A DNA stretch of 64,000 nucleotides from Methanobrevibacter sp. (GCF_030539665.1 NZ_JAUNXR010000001.1:100667-164666); one strand, 5' to 3'; counted from the first letter of the stretch, positions 45,180-53,652 are shown. Notes: generated by a model not told the origin, from the sequence alone. Numbers and translations are program-made.

Positions 45180-46015
45180 CTTTTTTTAGCTTGTAATATT
45201 TCATTACAGCATTCATCTACTTTTATTTTATTAATATTGACATCCAAACCATTATTTTTAAGAATTTTTAAAATTTCTGCAGTTTTTGGTGGTTTTAAAC
45301 TTGCAGTTTCAAGTAGCTCATGATTTGAAAAGATTTCATCAGGAGTTCCATCTCCAATGATTTCTCCATCTTTCAAAACAAAAATGCGGTCTGCAAAATC
45401 ATTGATCATTTCAACGTCATGGGAGGATATCACTATTGTCATTCCGTCCTCATTTAGCTTATTTAAGATTTTCAATATTTGGTCAACTCCATGAGGATCA
45501 AGGCCTGCTGTTGGTTCATCCAGAACCATTATTTCAGGCATCATCGCTATTATTCCTGCAATGGCTATTCTTTTTTGCTGTCCTCCACTTAAATGGTGAG
45601 GGGGCTTGTTTTCAGATTCTGTCATTTCAACAAGTTCCAAAGCTTCATGGGTTCGTTTTTCAACTTCCTCATGACTCAATCCCAGATTCATGGGCCCGAA
45701 TGCAACATCTTCCTTTACGCTAGGTGCAAATAGCTGATCGTTAGGATTTTGGAAAACTATTCCTACTTTTTGCCTAACTTCAAGTAGCTCCTTTTTATCA
45801 TATTTTATAGGTTTTCCATTAATTTCAATATTTCCACTTGAAGGCTCATTTAAACCATTGAAATGTAAGAAAAGTGTTGATTTCCCAGCACCATTTGGCC
45901 CCATTATTGCAACCTTTTCCCCTCTTCTGATTTCAATATTCACGTTTTTAAGGGCATGTGCTCCATCCTGATAAATATAATTTAAATTATTGGTTTTAAG
46001 TACAATTTCTTCCAT
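45176..46015 (-). CDS. cbiO: Energy-coupling factor ATPase CbiO (Ni/Co transporter)
   Basis: 279 aa ABC ATPase. Walker A is GPNGAGKST, the Q loop VFQNPNDQLFAPSV is characteristic of ECF-type ATPases, the signature is LSGGQQKR, Walker B is IMVLDEPTAGLD and the switch His is in ISSHDVEM. It powers the CbiMNQ membrane complex for nickel or cobalt uptake, both needed in methanogens for F430, hydrogenases and cobamides. It is the last gene of cbiMNQO; the cbiQ stop lies 12 bp upstream. Metal specificity cannot be read from it. Confidence 0.94.
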   Translation of the reverse strand: MEEIVLKTNNLNYIYQDGAHALKNVNIEIRRGEKVAIMGPNGAGKSTLFLHFNGLNEPSSGNIEINGKPIKYDKKELLEVRQKVGIVFQNPNDQLFAPSVKEDVAFGPMNLGLSHEEVEKRTHEALELVEMTESENKPPHHLSGGQQKRIAIAGIIAMMPEIMVLDEPTAGLDPHGVDQILKILNKLNEDGMTIVISSHDVEMINDFADRIFVLKDGEIIGDGTPDEIFSNHELLETASLKPPKTAEILKILKNNGLDVNINKIKVDECCNEILQAKKS

Positions 46016-46027
46016 TTTAATTACCTT

Positions 46028-46858
46028 TTAGTTTAATGCTAGGTTTTCTCCAAAATAGCCTAATTTCTCAGGAAATACGAAAATTATCACAGTCAATATG
46101 GCTAGTACAACAATCAATGATACTATAAAAATATAATCGTTTTTCTCCAGGGATGTTTTTTCATTAAACAATTGGGAATGTTCACTAAATCCTCTACTTA
46201 CCATACTTTGATAAGTTCTTTCTCCTTGTTCATATGATTTTAAAAACATCATAGCTATGCTATAACCTACTTGTCTCAATCTCCATTTATATGGGGTTAG
46301 TTTTGAATGTATATTAAAATTTCTTGATTTTTGTGCTTTTTTAATAGTTTCTAATTCATCTATGAACACAAAAAGGAATCTAACCATTATTGTTAAAATC
46401 ATTGCAAAATCCTTAGGCATTTTAAGTTTTCTAAATGATGCAACAATTTGTTCCATTGGGCTTGTGGAGGACAATATTACGATGGCAGTTAATGATACTA
46501 TTAAACGTGCAAATAGTAAAATAGCAAAATTTAAACCAACATCACTAATTTGTAACCATGAATAACTCCATAATACATTTCCTGGTTGTAAAAATGGTTG
46601 GAAAATTATAATCATTCCGCCAAATGGAAGTAGAATTAATATTCTTTTAAAAGAATTTGCAAAGGATAATTTTGATAAATATAATAATATAAGTAAATAG
46701 ATTTCTAATATGATCGGTACGATTAATTCTGATGAAAATACACAATATACTATGATGAGTATACATGAAACTAATTTTACCCTTCCTTCTAATCTATGGA
46801 TTGGACTATCTCCAGATGCTAATGCATCTAAGTCTAAGGCCTTTGTTATATTTGCCAA
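46028..46858 (-). CDS. cbiQ: Energy-coupling factor transmembrane protein CbiQ
   Basis: 276 aa with about five membrane segments. The family helices that couple to the ATPase are seen as TMVRFLFVFIDELETIKKAQKSRNF and, later, SYEQGERTYQSMVSRGF, each with the Ala/Ser-Arg-Gly type coupling motif. The N-terminal SGDSPIHRLEGRVKL is also usual. It is the T-component of the Ni/Co ECF transporter, between cbiN and cbiO. Confidence 0.93.
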   Translation of the reverse strand: MANITKALDLDALASGDSPIHRLEGRVKLVSCILIIVYCVFSSELIVPIILEIYLLILLYLSKLSFANSFKRILILLPFGGMIIIFQPFLQPGNVLWSYSWLQISDVGLNFAILLFARLIVSLTAIVILSSTSPMEQIVASFRKLKMPKDFAMILTIMVRFLFVFIDELETIKKAQKSRNFNIHSKLTPYKWRLRQVGYSIAMMFLKSYEQGERTYQSMVSRGFSEHSQLFNEKTSLEKNDYIFIVSLIVVLAILTVIIFVFPEKLGYFGENLALN

Positions 46859-46931
46859 AATATTCCTCTTATCTGTTTATTATTAATTATTATGTAAAAA
46901 GTAGTATAAATTATTATTTTAAAGTAATTTA

Positions 46932-46956
46932 AGAAAAAGTTAAGTTAACTTTTTCT
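46932..46956. terminator. Perfect palindrome at the cbiN 3' end, possible attenuator
   Basis: AGAAAAAGTTAA-G-TTAACTTTTTCT is a perfect 12-bp inverted repeat with a single central base. It contains the cbiN stop codon and the last codons, and lies 74 bp before cbiQ. It could partially end transcription between cbiMN and cbiQO. Confidence 0.5.
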
Positions 46957-47229
46957 TTTTTTTAGAATTTCTCCAACTCCAAAACCTACAGCTAATGTTA
47001 CTAATGCTCCCACTATGAGGACTAGTACTTCTCCACCAATTCCTAATGCTTCAAAGGTGTAGTCTGGGAATGGTGATTGGAAAAATGCTTCGGTTTCTCC
47101 AACTCCAGAATCTTCTGCAGATTTTTCAAGACCATCTGGGTTTCCAGAGGCTATAAATGGAGATAAACATCCTAAAACAACGCAAATGATTATGGCTATT
47201 ACAATTAGATATATATTATTTTTTTCCAT
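46945..47229 (-). CDS. cbiN: PDGLE-domain component CbiN of the Ni/Co transporter
   Basis: 94 aa with two membrane helices (residues about 5-25 and 60-85) and the diagnostic extracellular NPDGLEKSAED motif, then FFQSPFPDYTF. This is the small subunit accompanying CbiM or NikM in metal capture. A longer frame exists upstream inside cbiM, but GGTGGAGAATAAA precedes the ATG at 47229, one base beyond the cbiM stop codon. Confidence 0.92.
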   Translation of the reverse strand: MEKNNIYLIVIAIIICVVLGCLSPFIASGNPDGLEKSAEDSGVGETEAFFQSPFPDYTFEALGIGGEVLVLIVGALVTLAVGFGVGEILKKRKS

Positions 47230-47230
47230 T

Positions 47231-47875
47231 TTATTCTCCACCTTTTGTTTGTAATTTTTTCCATTCAAGAAGATCTGGTCTGTATTTTTGAATAGCTCCA
47301 ATAACAATTACAGTTAATGCTGCTTCTATTATTCCAATAAATGCGTGGTATAATACCATTGAACCAATTCCAGCCACTAGTGGGAATGTCCCTGCTATTG
47401 CCATTTCAATAGCACATGCGAGGGCAGATAAGAGTGTAGCTAACCATGCTCCAATTGCAATTGCTGGAAATTCTCCAATAATTTTTCTAAGTCCTTTAAA
47501 TGTATATAATCCGACTCCTCCTCCGATTATTGCCATATTTAAGACATTTGCTCCAAGAACAGTAATTCCTCCATCTCCAAAAATTAATGATTGGATTAGG
47601 AGAACGATTGTAAATACGATTACTGCTGCTTCAGGTGCTAAAAATATTATTGCAACTAAAGCTCCACCTACCATATGTCCACTTGTACCAAAAGGTATTG
47701 GCATATTCATTGACATTATGGCAAATATTCCAGCAGATAATACTGCAAGAAGAGGTATTCTTTTCTCATCTAAATTTTTTGATGCCCATTTTGTCGAGAA
47801 GTAAAGGGCTATTATTAATATAATATAATAAATGGCGCATTGCCATAAAGGTATAAATCCGTCTGGTATGTGCAA
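47231..47875 (-). CDS. cbiM: Substrate-specific component CbiM/NikM of the Ni/Co transporter
   Basis: 214 aa with about seven membrane segments. The N-terminus MHIPDGFIP forms the metal site with the invariant His2, and further residues such as [10 protein letters not shown] are typical. The start codon is TTG (47873-47875), supported by AGGAGG nine bases upstream and by the invariant HIPDG directly after it. CbiM and NikM differ subtly, so nickel or cobalt is undecided. It is the first gene of cbiMNQO, divergent from the acetyltransferase-nicotianamine synthase pair. Confidence 0.94.
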   Translation of the reverse strand: MHIPDGFIPLWQCAIYYIILIIALYFSTKWASKNLDEKRIPLLAVLSAGIFAIMSMNMPIPFGTSGHMVGGALVAIIFLAPEAAVIVFTIVLLIQSLIFGDGGITVLGANVLNMAIIGGGVGLYTFKGLRKIIGEFPAIAIGAWLATLLSALACAIEMAIAGTFPLVAGIGSMVLYHAFIGIIEAALTVIVIGAIQKYRPDLLEWKKLQTKGGE

Positions 47876-48505
47876 TGTTTTTTTCCTCCTGTATTGATGT
47901 TAATACTTTTTTGGCTTTTTTGGGCCATAAAGTATTACTTTTAAGCGATTTAAGCTTCTGTATGGTATTTTTTATTTTATTATTAATAAAGTTTATTAAA
48001 GTATTACTTTTAACATATATTTTCAATTTTTTGTATTACTTTTTTTTTAGATGGCGTTTTTGGTGATTTTTCAAGGATTTTTGTAGTAATAATTCTATAA
48101 AAAGTATTACTTGTTTATCATTTCTTAAATAAGGTATTTTTTTTATTTCTTTCATTTCTATCATTTATTTTAATGATGGATTTCAGGTCTCTATTTTTTA
48201 AGATTTTTATGGATTTTAGGCATTTTTTTTATTTATTTTGCATTATATATATGAAAATTGGTATTACTTTTTAATTTTACTGTCTGTTTATTGAGTATTT
48301 TTTAAAAATATCTTCTAATAATTCATATTTCTCTTTTATAATTGGAATAATATCTAATAAAGTGATTTAAATGATTTTTTTCATTGAAGTTTTTTAGTAA
48401 TACTTATATGCGTATTACTATTACTTATTATATGGGTAAGATATTACTTCTTATCACTAATTTGGATCATTTCTAAAATTAAAGTAAACAATAATGTCCC
48501 AAATA
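47876..48505. promoter_or_regulatory. Divergent regulatory region with repeated GTATTACT motifs
   Basis: Over 600 bp without a gene. GTATTACT occurs at 47932, 48001, 48033, 48104, 48261 and 48412, mostly followed by T-rich sequence (GTATTACTTTTAA at 47932 and 48001). One ATATTACTT (48441) is a near match. All are on the plus strand, except for the inverse AGTAATAC at 48396, which makes a dyad with the last one. So many copies of an 8-mer in this space suggest a metalloregulator (for example of the NikR type) with several operators, or a long regulated leader of cbiM. I see no tRNA, riboswitch or open reading frame in it. Confidence 0.65.
48396..48419. promoter_or_regulatory. Perfect dyad AGTAATAC-N8-GTATTACT
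   Basis: Eight-base arms match perfectly around an 8-base spacer. It is the only fully palindromic arrangement of the GTATTACT motif in the region and lies about 275 bp before the acetyltransferase start and 520 bp before cbiM. It is a strong candidate for a dimer-binding operator. Confidence 0.65.
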
Positions 48506-48548
48506 GTTAGTTTAGTATTTAGTCAGCCAAACTAACCTCTATATAAAT
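48506..48548 (+). promoter_or_regulatory. Promoter of the acetyltransferase-nicotianamine synthase pair with adjoining dyad
   Basis: GTTAGTTT (48506-48513) and AAACTAAC (48529-48536) are perfect inverse arms 15 bases apart, and abut CTCTATATAAAT (48537-48548), a good TATA box. Transcription should start near 48570. An imperfect 18-bp inverted repeat follows (48553-48600, arms AGAAAAT...ATTAGAG and CTCTAATATTTTCT), which straddles the expected start and is thus more likely a protein site than an RNA hairpin. Confidence 0.6.
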
Positions 48549-48693
48549 CACTAAATTAGAAAATCATTAGAGTAGGAATAATCTCTAATATTTTCTATTT
48601 AGTAATGAGGTTTATTAGACTAATTTTCTATTTTTTAATGGAATTATATGGCTATTTACAGAATTATAAAAACACATGATCTTCGGTGGGAAA

Positions 48694-49203
48694 ATGAATA
48701 TTGATATAAAGCCATTATCATTGTCTAATATAAAAATTAAAGATATCCAAAAGTTTTTATTTAATCATATAAAAGAAGAGTTTGGTTATGGTTATGTTCC
48801 TAGTTTTCATAATGATATTGTTAATTTAAAGGATACTTATTTAACTGATGATAGAAATAATTTTTATGTAGCCACTAATGATAATGGGAAAATTATTGGT
48901 TGTATTGGCGTTAGAGGTTATGATAAACATTTTGAGGAGTTTGAAGGAGTCTACTTTAAAGATACGACTGCAAGTATTTGGAGATTAATGATAGATTCAA
49001 AATACCGAAGAAAGGGTATCGGATCAAGATTAGTGAAATATGTTGAAAAGTTTTCCGAATCTAAAAATTATCAAAATATCTATTTACATACTCAAAGAAA
49101 CTTGCCTGGAGCATTACAATTTTGGCAAGCTCAAAATTATTCCATCATCTATGATTCTAATAACGAGTATACAACAGTTCACATGATTAAGAACATTATT
49201 TAA
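48694..49203 (+). CDS. GNAT-family N-acetyltransferase
   Basis: 169 aa. The acetyl-CoA binding motif is WRLMIDSKYRRKGIGSRLVKYVE (R/Q-x-x-G-x-G/A as RRKGIG), with GKIIGCIGVRGYD as the preceding beta-strand pair and the C-terminal NLPGALQFWQAQNY. The substrate is unknown. An ATG at 48676 gives a longer frame, but GGTGGG directly precedes 48694. It lies 13 bp before the nicotianamine synthase gene, so both are made from one message. Acetylation of the synthase product is possible, but it is inference from gene order only. Confidence 0.88.
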   Translation: MNIDIKPLSLSNIKIKDIQKFLFNHIKEEFGYGYVPSFHNDIVNLKDTYLTDDRNNFYVATNDNGKIIGCIGVRGYDKHFEEFEGVYFKDTTASIWRLMIDSKYRRKGIGSRLVKYVEKFSESKNYQNIYLHTQRNLPGALQFWQAQNYSIIYDSNNEYTTVHMIKNII

Positions 49204-49216
49204 ATGAGGTGCTATT

Positions 49217-50038
49217 ATGAGTTGTTATAAATATTGGGGCAAAATCAGTGAAATTGCAGATAATCTTTTATTATATGGTGATTTGGATAAATATGGTGAA
49301 TCTGCTTTAGATAATGTAGATATTAATGATATTATTGAATTATTGGATGAAGTTGAAATCATTGCTCATGACAATACTATAGATTTTGATTCAGCAAAAC
49401 ATATTCTTGATGATGAAAAAATGAACAGGGCCTTAAAACTAATACGGGAGTTTTATGTATATGTCGGGGCTCGTCTCGAAACAGAAAATGCATTGAAGAT
49501 ATTGGAATCTGATAATCCAAAAGCTACTTTAGATTCTTTCCATTTTTACGACAGATATATAGGTTTAATTAATAACGAAAGCCAATTAGTCAGATTTAAC
49601 AGTCAGAAAACATTCGTATTTCTTGGAAGTGGGCCATTACCATTAACTCTCATAATGTTTAACAAGGTATTTGGTTGTAAATGCATAGGTATTGAAATCC
49701 AGGAAACCGTTGCAGAACTTTCTCGTGAAGTTCTTAAAAAATTAAATCTTGAGAATGAAATTGAAATAGTTGTTGGTGATGAAACTGTTATTAAAGATTT
49801 GGATTATGACATTCTAATGGTTGCTGCCCTTGCAGAACCTAAAGAAAGGGTATTTTCAAATATTTGGGAATATGTTGATGTGGATACTCCAATTATTTAT
49901 AGGACATATACTGGGATGAGGGCTATTTTATATTCTCCGGTCACAGAAAAAGACACAAGAGGATTCCATAAAGAAGTAATGGTTTTGCCAACAGGCAATA
50001 CTAATAACACTTCAGTGTTAATAAGAAAAATTATTTAA
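49217..50038 (+). CDS. Nicotianamine synthase-like protein (archaeal type)
   Basis: 273 aa. The signature FVFLGSGPLPLTLIMFNKVFGCKCIGIE is the SAM-binding loop of nicotianamine synthases. The all-helical N-terminal part (residues 1-110) and the Rossmann fold (125-273) match the layout of the Methanothermobacter enzyme, which condenses aminocarboxypropyl groups of SAM with glutamate to give a nicotianamine-like metal chelator. GAGGTG precedes the start. With the GNAT gene it is divergent from a Ni/Co transporter, which supports a role in nickel, cobalt or iron chelation. The exact product is not known. Confidence 0.88.
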   Translation: MSCYKYWGKISEIADNLLLYGDLDKYGESALDNVDINDIIELLDEVEIIAHDNTIDFDSAKHILDDEKMNRALKLIREFYVYVGARLETENALKILESDNPKATLDSFHFYDRYIGLINNESQLVRFNSQKTFVFLGSGPLPLTLIMFNKVFGCKCIGIEIQETVAELSREVLKKLNLENEIEIVVGDETVIKDLDYDILMVAALAEPKERVFSNIWEYVDVDTPIIYRTYTGMRAILYSPVTEKDTRGFHKEVMVLPTGNTNNTSVLIRKII

Positions 50039-50107
50039 TGTGTTTATATCGAAATTTTTAATTACTTGGGAATTTAAATTTATAATTAAAAACAAGGAGG
50101 ACATCAA

Positions 50108-50581
50108 ATGCCTTATCATGTAGATACATTAGTAGTTGGCTGTGGAAACGTTTTATTTAAAGATGATGGTTTTGGACCGATGGTAATCCACAAATTAGAA
50201 GAATACTTTGAAGATAAAGAAATGCCTGACGAAACCATGCTTGTAGATGCTGGAACAGGTGCAACACACTTTATTTTCTCACTTCCTGATGAAAAATGGA
50301 AAAAGGTTATTGTGATTGATGTTGTAGAATTCGATGCAGAACCTGGTACTGTTAAAGTATTCAGTCCTTTTGACATGCCAAAAGGAAAATATGAAAATGT
50401 GCACACATGGCCTGTGGAAGAACCACTTCATGAACTTGCAGAAAGCTGTGAAGTTGTTATTGTAGGTTGCAAACCTGGTGAAATTACTTCTCCAGATGTT
50501 GAGATGGGATTAACAGAAGAAGTGGAAAATGCAATTCCAGAAGCTATGGACATTATTTTAAAAGAAATTGGGGCTATCTAG
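50108..50581 (+). CDS. frhD: F420-reducing hydrogenase maturation protease FrhD
   Basis: 157 aa of the HycI/HyaD hydrogenase endopeptidase family. The fold signature is [19 protein letters not shown] with the nickel-sensing acidic residues (Asp in KDDGFG, Asp in VIDVVEFD) and His in ENVHTWP. It trims the C-terminus of the FrhA large subunit after nickel insertion. AAGGAGGACATCAA gives a strong ribosome binding site. The large-subunit gene frhA is not here; a shortened FrhG-like gene and frhB follow. Confidence 0.9.
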   Translation: MPYHVDTLVVGCGNVLFKDDGFGPMVIHKLEEYFEDKEMPDETMLVDAGTGATHFIFSLPDEKWKKVIVIDVVEFDAEPGTVKVFSPFDMPKGKYENVHTWPVEEPLHELAESCEVVIVGCKPGEITSPDVEMGLTEEVENAIPEAMDIILKEIGAI

Positions 50582-50665
50582 CTCTTTTTCTAACTTTTTT
50601 TATTAAATGCTAAATATTATATATGAGTTCCTATAATTTATTATTTGAATTATGGGGATGATTTT

Positions 50666-51253
50666 ATGCTTTCAAAAATTAGCGAATTCTTAAATAAAGA
50701 CCTGAACGGGTCTTCTGAAAATGTTTTAAAGGTTGGTTGCGTACCATACAGAAAAGTATTGTCCAATTTCAGTGAATTTGACATTGTTTACAATGATATT
50801 AATATGGATATTCCGAAAATGGATATTTGTTTTGTAGATAATACTATTTCCAAGGATCTTATTTTGGATATAAGTGAAAATGCTGATATTCTAATATCTC
50901 TTGGCTCATGTATTGCCTTCAAGCCGGACATAACCATTCCTGGAGTATCAGTATCTGATGAATTTTTAAATAGCGTTGCCGTTTCTTTAATAGATGACAA
51001 TTTGGAGTACCTTAAGCCATTAATTGTAATGTCAAAAGAAAATGATTTCAGAACTAAAACAATCTTAATTACAGTTAACAATGAATTATGTACTGGTTGT
51101 AGCGGTTGTGCTTTTATATGTCCTCAAGAAGCTATAGAAATGCATAACACAAGGCCAGAGCTTGATTTTAGCATGTGTGTCCATTGTGGCTGCTGCTTTG
51201 TAATCTGTCCAAAAGCATGGATTTTGCATGAGGAGGTGGAAGCATGGTGTTAG
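50666..51253 (+). CDS. FrhG-like iron-sulfur protein lacking most small-subunit cluster ligands
   Basis: 195 aa. The C-terminal 65 residues hold two [4Fe-4S] motifs, CTGCSGCAFICPQEA and CVHCGCCFVICPKAW, as in FrhG. The N-terminal 130 residues look like a reduced hydrogenase small subunit: one Cys in KVGCVPYRK and a GSC loop (LISLGSCIAF) remain. The N-terminal CxxC pair and the GCPP loop that hold the proximal cluster are absent, and it is shorter than typical FrhG (about 275 aa). It probably passes electrons to the next gene product without binding hydrogenase. ATG at 50666 follows GGGGATGAT. It overlaps frhB by ten bases. Confidence 0.7.
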   Translation: MLSKISEFLNKDLNGSSENVLKVGCVPYRKVLSNFSEFDIVYNDINMDIPKMDICFVDNTISKDLILDISENADILISLGSCIAFKPDITIPGVSVSDEFLNSVAVSLIDDNLEYLKPLIVMSKENDFRTKTILITVNNELCTGCSGCAFICPQEAIEMHNTRPELDFSMCVHCGCCFVICPKAWILHEEVEAWC

Positions 51254-52092
51254 GAAGCTATAAGAAAATAGTGTCTGCAAAAACAACAAATAATGAAATC
51301 TTCAAATATGCTCAAGATGGAGGAATAATATCTTCACTTTTAATCTATGCATTAGAGGAAAGAATGATAGATGGGGCTTTGGTGGCTGGAAATCCTGATA
51401 ATGATTGGGTTCCGGTTCCTGAAATTGCTACAACTCCTGATGAGATTTTGGCGGCTGCTGGAACCAAATATACAATGTGTCCTAGTATCAATGCTATCAA
51501 GGAAGTTGTCAATGAATGCAACTTGAAAAATATAGCTGCTGTTCTTACTCCCTGCCAATGTCAGGTTGTTAGAAAAGCTCATAAGTATCCAATGTCTATA
51601 GGTTCATTTGTAGAATCCATAAGTCTTTTGTTTGGTGTTTTTTGCATGAGGACATTTTCTCATAAGGCTATTTCTGAACTTGCTGAAGATTTGGGAACTG
51701 ATCTTCAGGATGTTGAAAGAATGAATATTGCTCATGGTCATTTCTATTTTAACTCATGGGATGAAGGTTTGAAAGTGCCTCTTAAGGATATTCATGGATT
51801 GGAACAGCCGGGCTGTGATGTCTGTAAGGATTACAGTTCATTATTTGCAGATTTGGCCATTGGAACTGCAGGTTCTCCTCCAAGCTACTCTACAGTGGTC
51901 ATAAGAACTCAGAAAGGTTTGGAGTTGTTTGATTCTGCTGTTGAAGTGGGTTTGCTGGAATATGATTCTATTGAAGATGTAACTCCTGGTCTTTCATTAC
52001 TTGAAATTAGAGGAGAAACCAAAGAGCATCAAGCAAATAGGGAAATCAATAAAAGAAAAGAGGAAGGTATGTTCGTACCTATTAGATTTTAA
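51244..52092 (+). CDS. frhB: F420-binding oxidoreductase subunit FrhB
   Basis: 282 aa, FrhB family; oxidises or reduces F420 using FAD and a [4Fe-4S] cluster. Family segments are FKYAQDGGIISSLLIYALE, AAGTKYTMCPSINAIK, VLTPCQCQVVRKA, GVFCMRTFS and CDVCKDYSSLFADLAIGTAGSP, which supply the cluster cysteines. It starts ten bases inside the FrhG-like gene, so the two are translationally coupled and likely form a complex. The partner that feeds electrons is not evident, because frhA is absent. A hairpin terminator follows. Confidence 0.9.
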   Translation: MVLGSYKKIVSAKTTNNEIFKYAQDGGIISSLLIYALEERMIDGALVAGNPDNDWVPVPEIATTPDEILAAAGTKYTMCPSINAIKEVVNECNLKNIAAVLTPCQCQVVRKAHKYPMSIGSFVESISLLFGVFCMRTFSHKAISELAEDLGTDLQDVERMNIAHGHFYFNSWDEGLKVPLKDIHGLEQPGCDVCKDYSSLFADLAIGTAGSPPSYSTVVIRTQKGLELFDSAVEVGLLEYDSIEDVTPGLSLLEIRGETKEHQANREINKRKEEGMFVPIRF

Positions 52093-52120
52093 AAGAGAGC
52101 AACTATTTTACTCTCTTTTA
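52090..52120 (+). terminator. Hairpin terminator after frhB
   Basis: TAAAAGAGAG (starting at the frhB stop codon) and CTCTCTTTTA form a perfect 10-bp stem with an 11-base loop, followed by TTTATT. Confidence 0.7.
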
Positions 52121-52230
52121 TTTATTGAATAATGATGTGATTTTTTAGTTAATTTTTTATTTATTTAAATTTTTTTAAGTTAAACTGGGTAAATTTTATA
52201 GTTTCGTACAATTTTTACTTTGTTTTTAAT

Positions 52231-53151
52231 TTAGATTGTTGTAATTGTACATCCATCTGTTTCAACAATTACGGTATGTTCTTTTTGTGAAACCCAACAT
52301 CCAGTTTTTTCCTTCAATGGGCTATATGGGTAGATAGCCATAGCTTCACCTAATTGTTTAAGGGAGCGTTGAACTCTTGATGGTTTAAACTCTTCTGTAA
52401 GCCATCTTCCTGAAAATGGAAGGTGAGGATAATTGTGCTCAATATAGGTAAGGGTCTGTTGTGTCTGTTTCATTCTAAATGGTTTGTCTGCTAAAAATGA
52501 GAATATGTATGCTCCTGGCGCATCGTTAACAAAACCTATTCCATCGGTTGCAAATGGCTCTATAGCTATTGCCTGGCCTTCCTCGAGTTTTGTATGATCA
52601 TGGTTGTTTATGTTTGGAATTGAAATTCCTGCATGGAGATTGTACTGTTCAAGGCTGTGTCCTGTTAGGTTTGAAACAGGATTAAATCCATATTCGTTTA
52701 TCGCCTCTTTTACTGCTTGTCCAATTTCCCAAACTTCAACTCCTGCTTTAACAGTACCTAATGCCGCGTCAAGACCTGCAGATGACGCTTCAATAATCTC
52801 TTCATTCTTGTTTAATCTATCGCTGCCCAGTTTTTCCTCAAGATGTTTTCCATCCGCCATTACTGTGATGGCGGAATCTGCAATAAATCCATCAATATGT
52901 GCACCCAAATCCAATTTAACCATATCTCCAGCTTCTATTTTTGTTTCATCTTGATATGGTGATGTATAATGTGCAGCTATTTCATTTATTGAGACATTAC
53001 ATGGAAATGCGATTCCTGCACCTTTCTTTAAAATTTCACTTTCAACATATTCAACTAAATCTAATACTAATGTTCCTTCTTTAATCATTTTAGAAGCCTC
53101 TTCACGTACTTCTGAAACGATTTTTCCAGCTTTAATGTATGCATCTATCAT
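52231..53151 (-). CDS. map: Methionine aminopeptidase (type II)
   Basis: 306 aa; removes the initiator Met. The five metal ligands are visible: Asp in VKLDLGAHIDG, Asp in FIADSAITV, His in NLTGHSLEQYNLHAG, Glu in AIAIEPFATDG and Glu at the end in KEHTVIVETDG. The helical insertion around residues 170-240 (PGAYIFSFLADKPFRMKQTQQTL) marks the archaeal/eukaryotic MetAP2 type. It stands alone and is convergent with the frhB operon. Confidence 0.97.
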   Translation of the reverse strand: MIDAYIKAGKIVSEVREEASKMIKEGTLVLDLVEYVESEILKKGAGIAFPCNVSINEIAAHYTSPYQDETKIEAGDMVKLDLGAHIDGFIADSAITVMADGKHLEEKLGSDRLNKNEEIIEASSAGLDAALGTVKAGVEVWEIGQAVKEAINEYGFNPVSNLTGHSLEQYNLHAGISIPNINNHDHTKLEEGQAIAIEPFATDGIGFVNDAPGAYIFSFLADKPFRMKQTQQTLTYIEHNYPHLPFSGRWLTEEFKPSRVQRSLKQLGEAMAIYPYSPLKEKTGCWVSQKEHTVIVETDGCTITTI

Positions 53152-53236
53152 ATTGATTACCTATTATTATATTGAGAATAGTTTATTTTATATACTTTGT
53201 TTATAATACTATTCTTATAAAAGTATGGAGGTAAAA

Positions 53237-53644
53237 ATGATGGACTTTCCAATAATACCGGAACAAATTTTCATTCTAATAGTATTGATTATTGTTTGTG
53301 TTGTTATCGTTATTGTTGCAGTTGAATGGAGGGCCGTATCCAAATCTAGAAATGAAATCGATTTGCTTGCAAAACAAATCGAACTTAAGAAGATGGCTAT
53401 GGTTGAAAAGGATATTGAATCCAAAAGGTTAATGGATAACCAAATTCCACTTCCTCAAGATCAACAAGACGCTCTTTCTAACATCAGACAATCCACAATT
53501 GAAGTTAGAAATGAAGTAGGTTTCTTACATAGTGAAATTAACGAGAGATTAGCACGCCTCGAAGCGCAAACAGAACAGAAGAAATTAGAAAAAATGCTCA
53601 AGGAGATTGAAGCAAAAGAGCAAAAACTCAAAAACACTAAATAG
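53237..53644 (+). CDS. Membrane-anchored coiled-coil protein (first of pair)
   Basis: About 135 aa. One N-terminal membrane helix (EQIFILIVLIIVCVVIVIVAVEW) is followed by a highly charged region with heptad patterning (residues 35-135, for example LAKQIELKKMAMVEKDIESKRLM and LARLEAQTEQKKLEKMLKEIEAKE). I do not recognise the family. The frame opens at 53225, but GGAGGT lies on that codon, so the ATG at 53237 is the likely start. A second gene of similar build follows 8 bp later. Confidence 0.65.
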   Translation: MMDFPIIPEQIFILIVLIIVCVVIVIVAVEWRAVSKSRNEIDLLAKQIELKKMAMVEKDIESKRLMDNQIPLPQDQQDALSNIRQSTIEVRNEVGFLHSEINERLARLEAQTEQKKLEKMLKEIEAKEQKLKNTK

Positions 53645-53652
53645 GTGATATT

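Noticed and set aside
47876..48505. Possible cobalamin or nickel-cobalt riboswitch upstream of cbiM
   Set aside because: I could not find conserved riboswitch core sequences or a consistent set of helices; the repeated GTATTACT motif fits protein operators better.
48553..48600. Long imperfect hairpin as an RNA structure in the GNAT leader
   Set aside because: The TATA box at 48537-48548 places the transcription start near 48570, within the repeat, so the full hairpin would not be transcribed.
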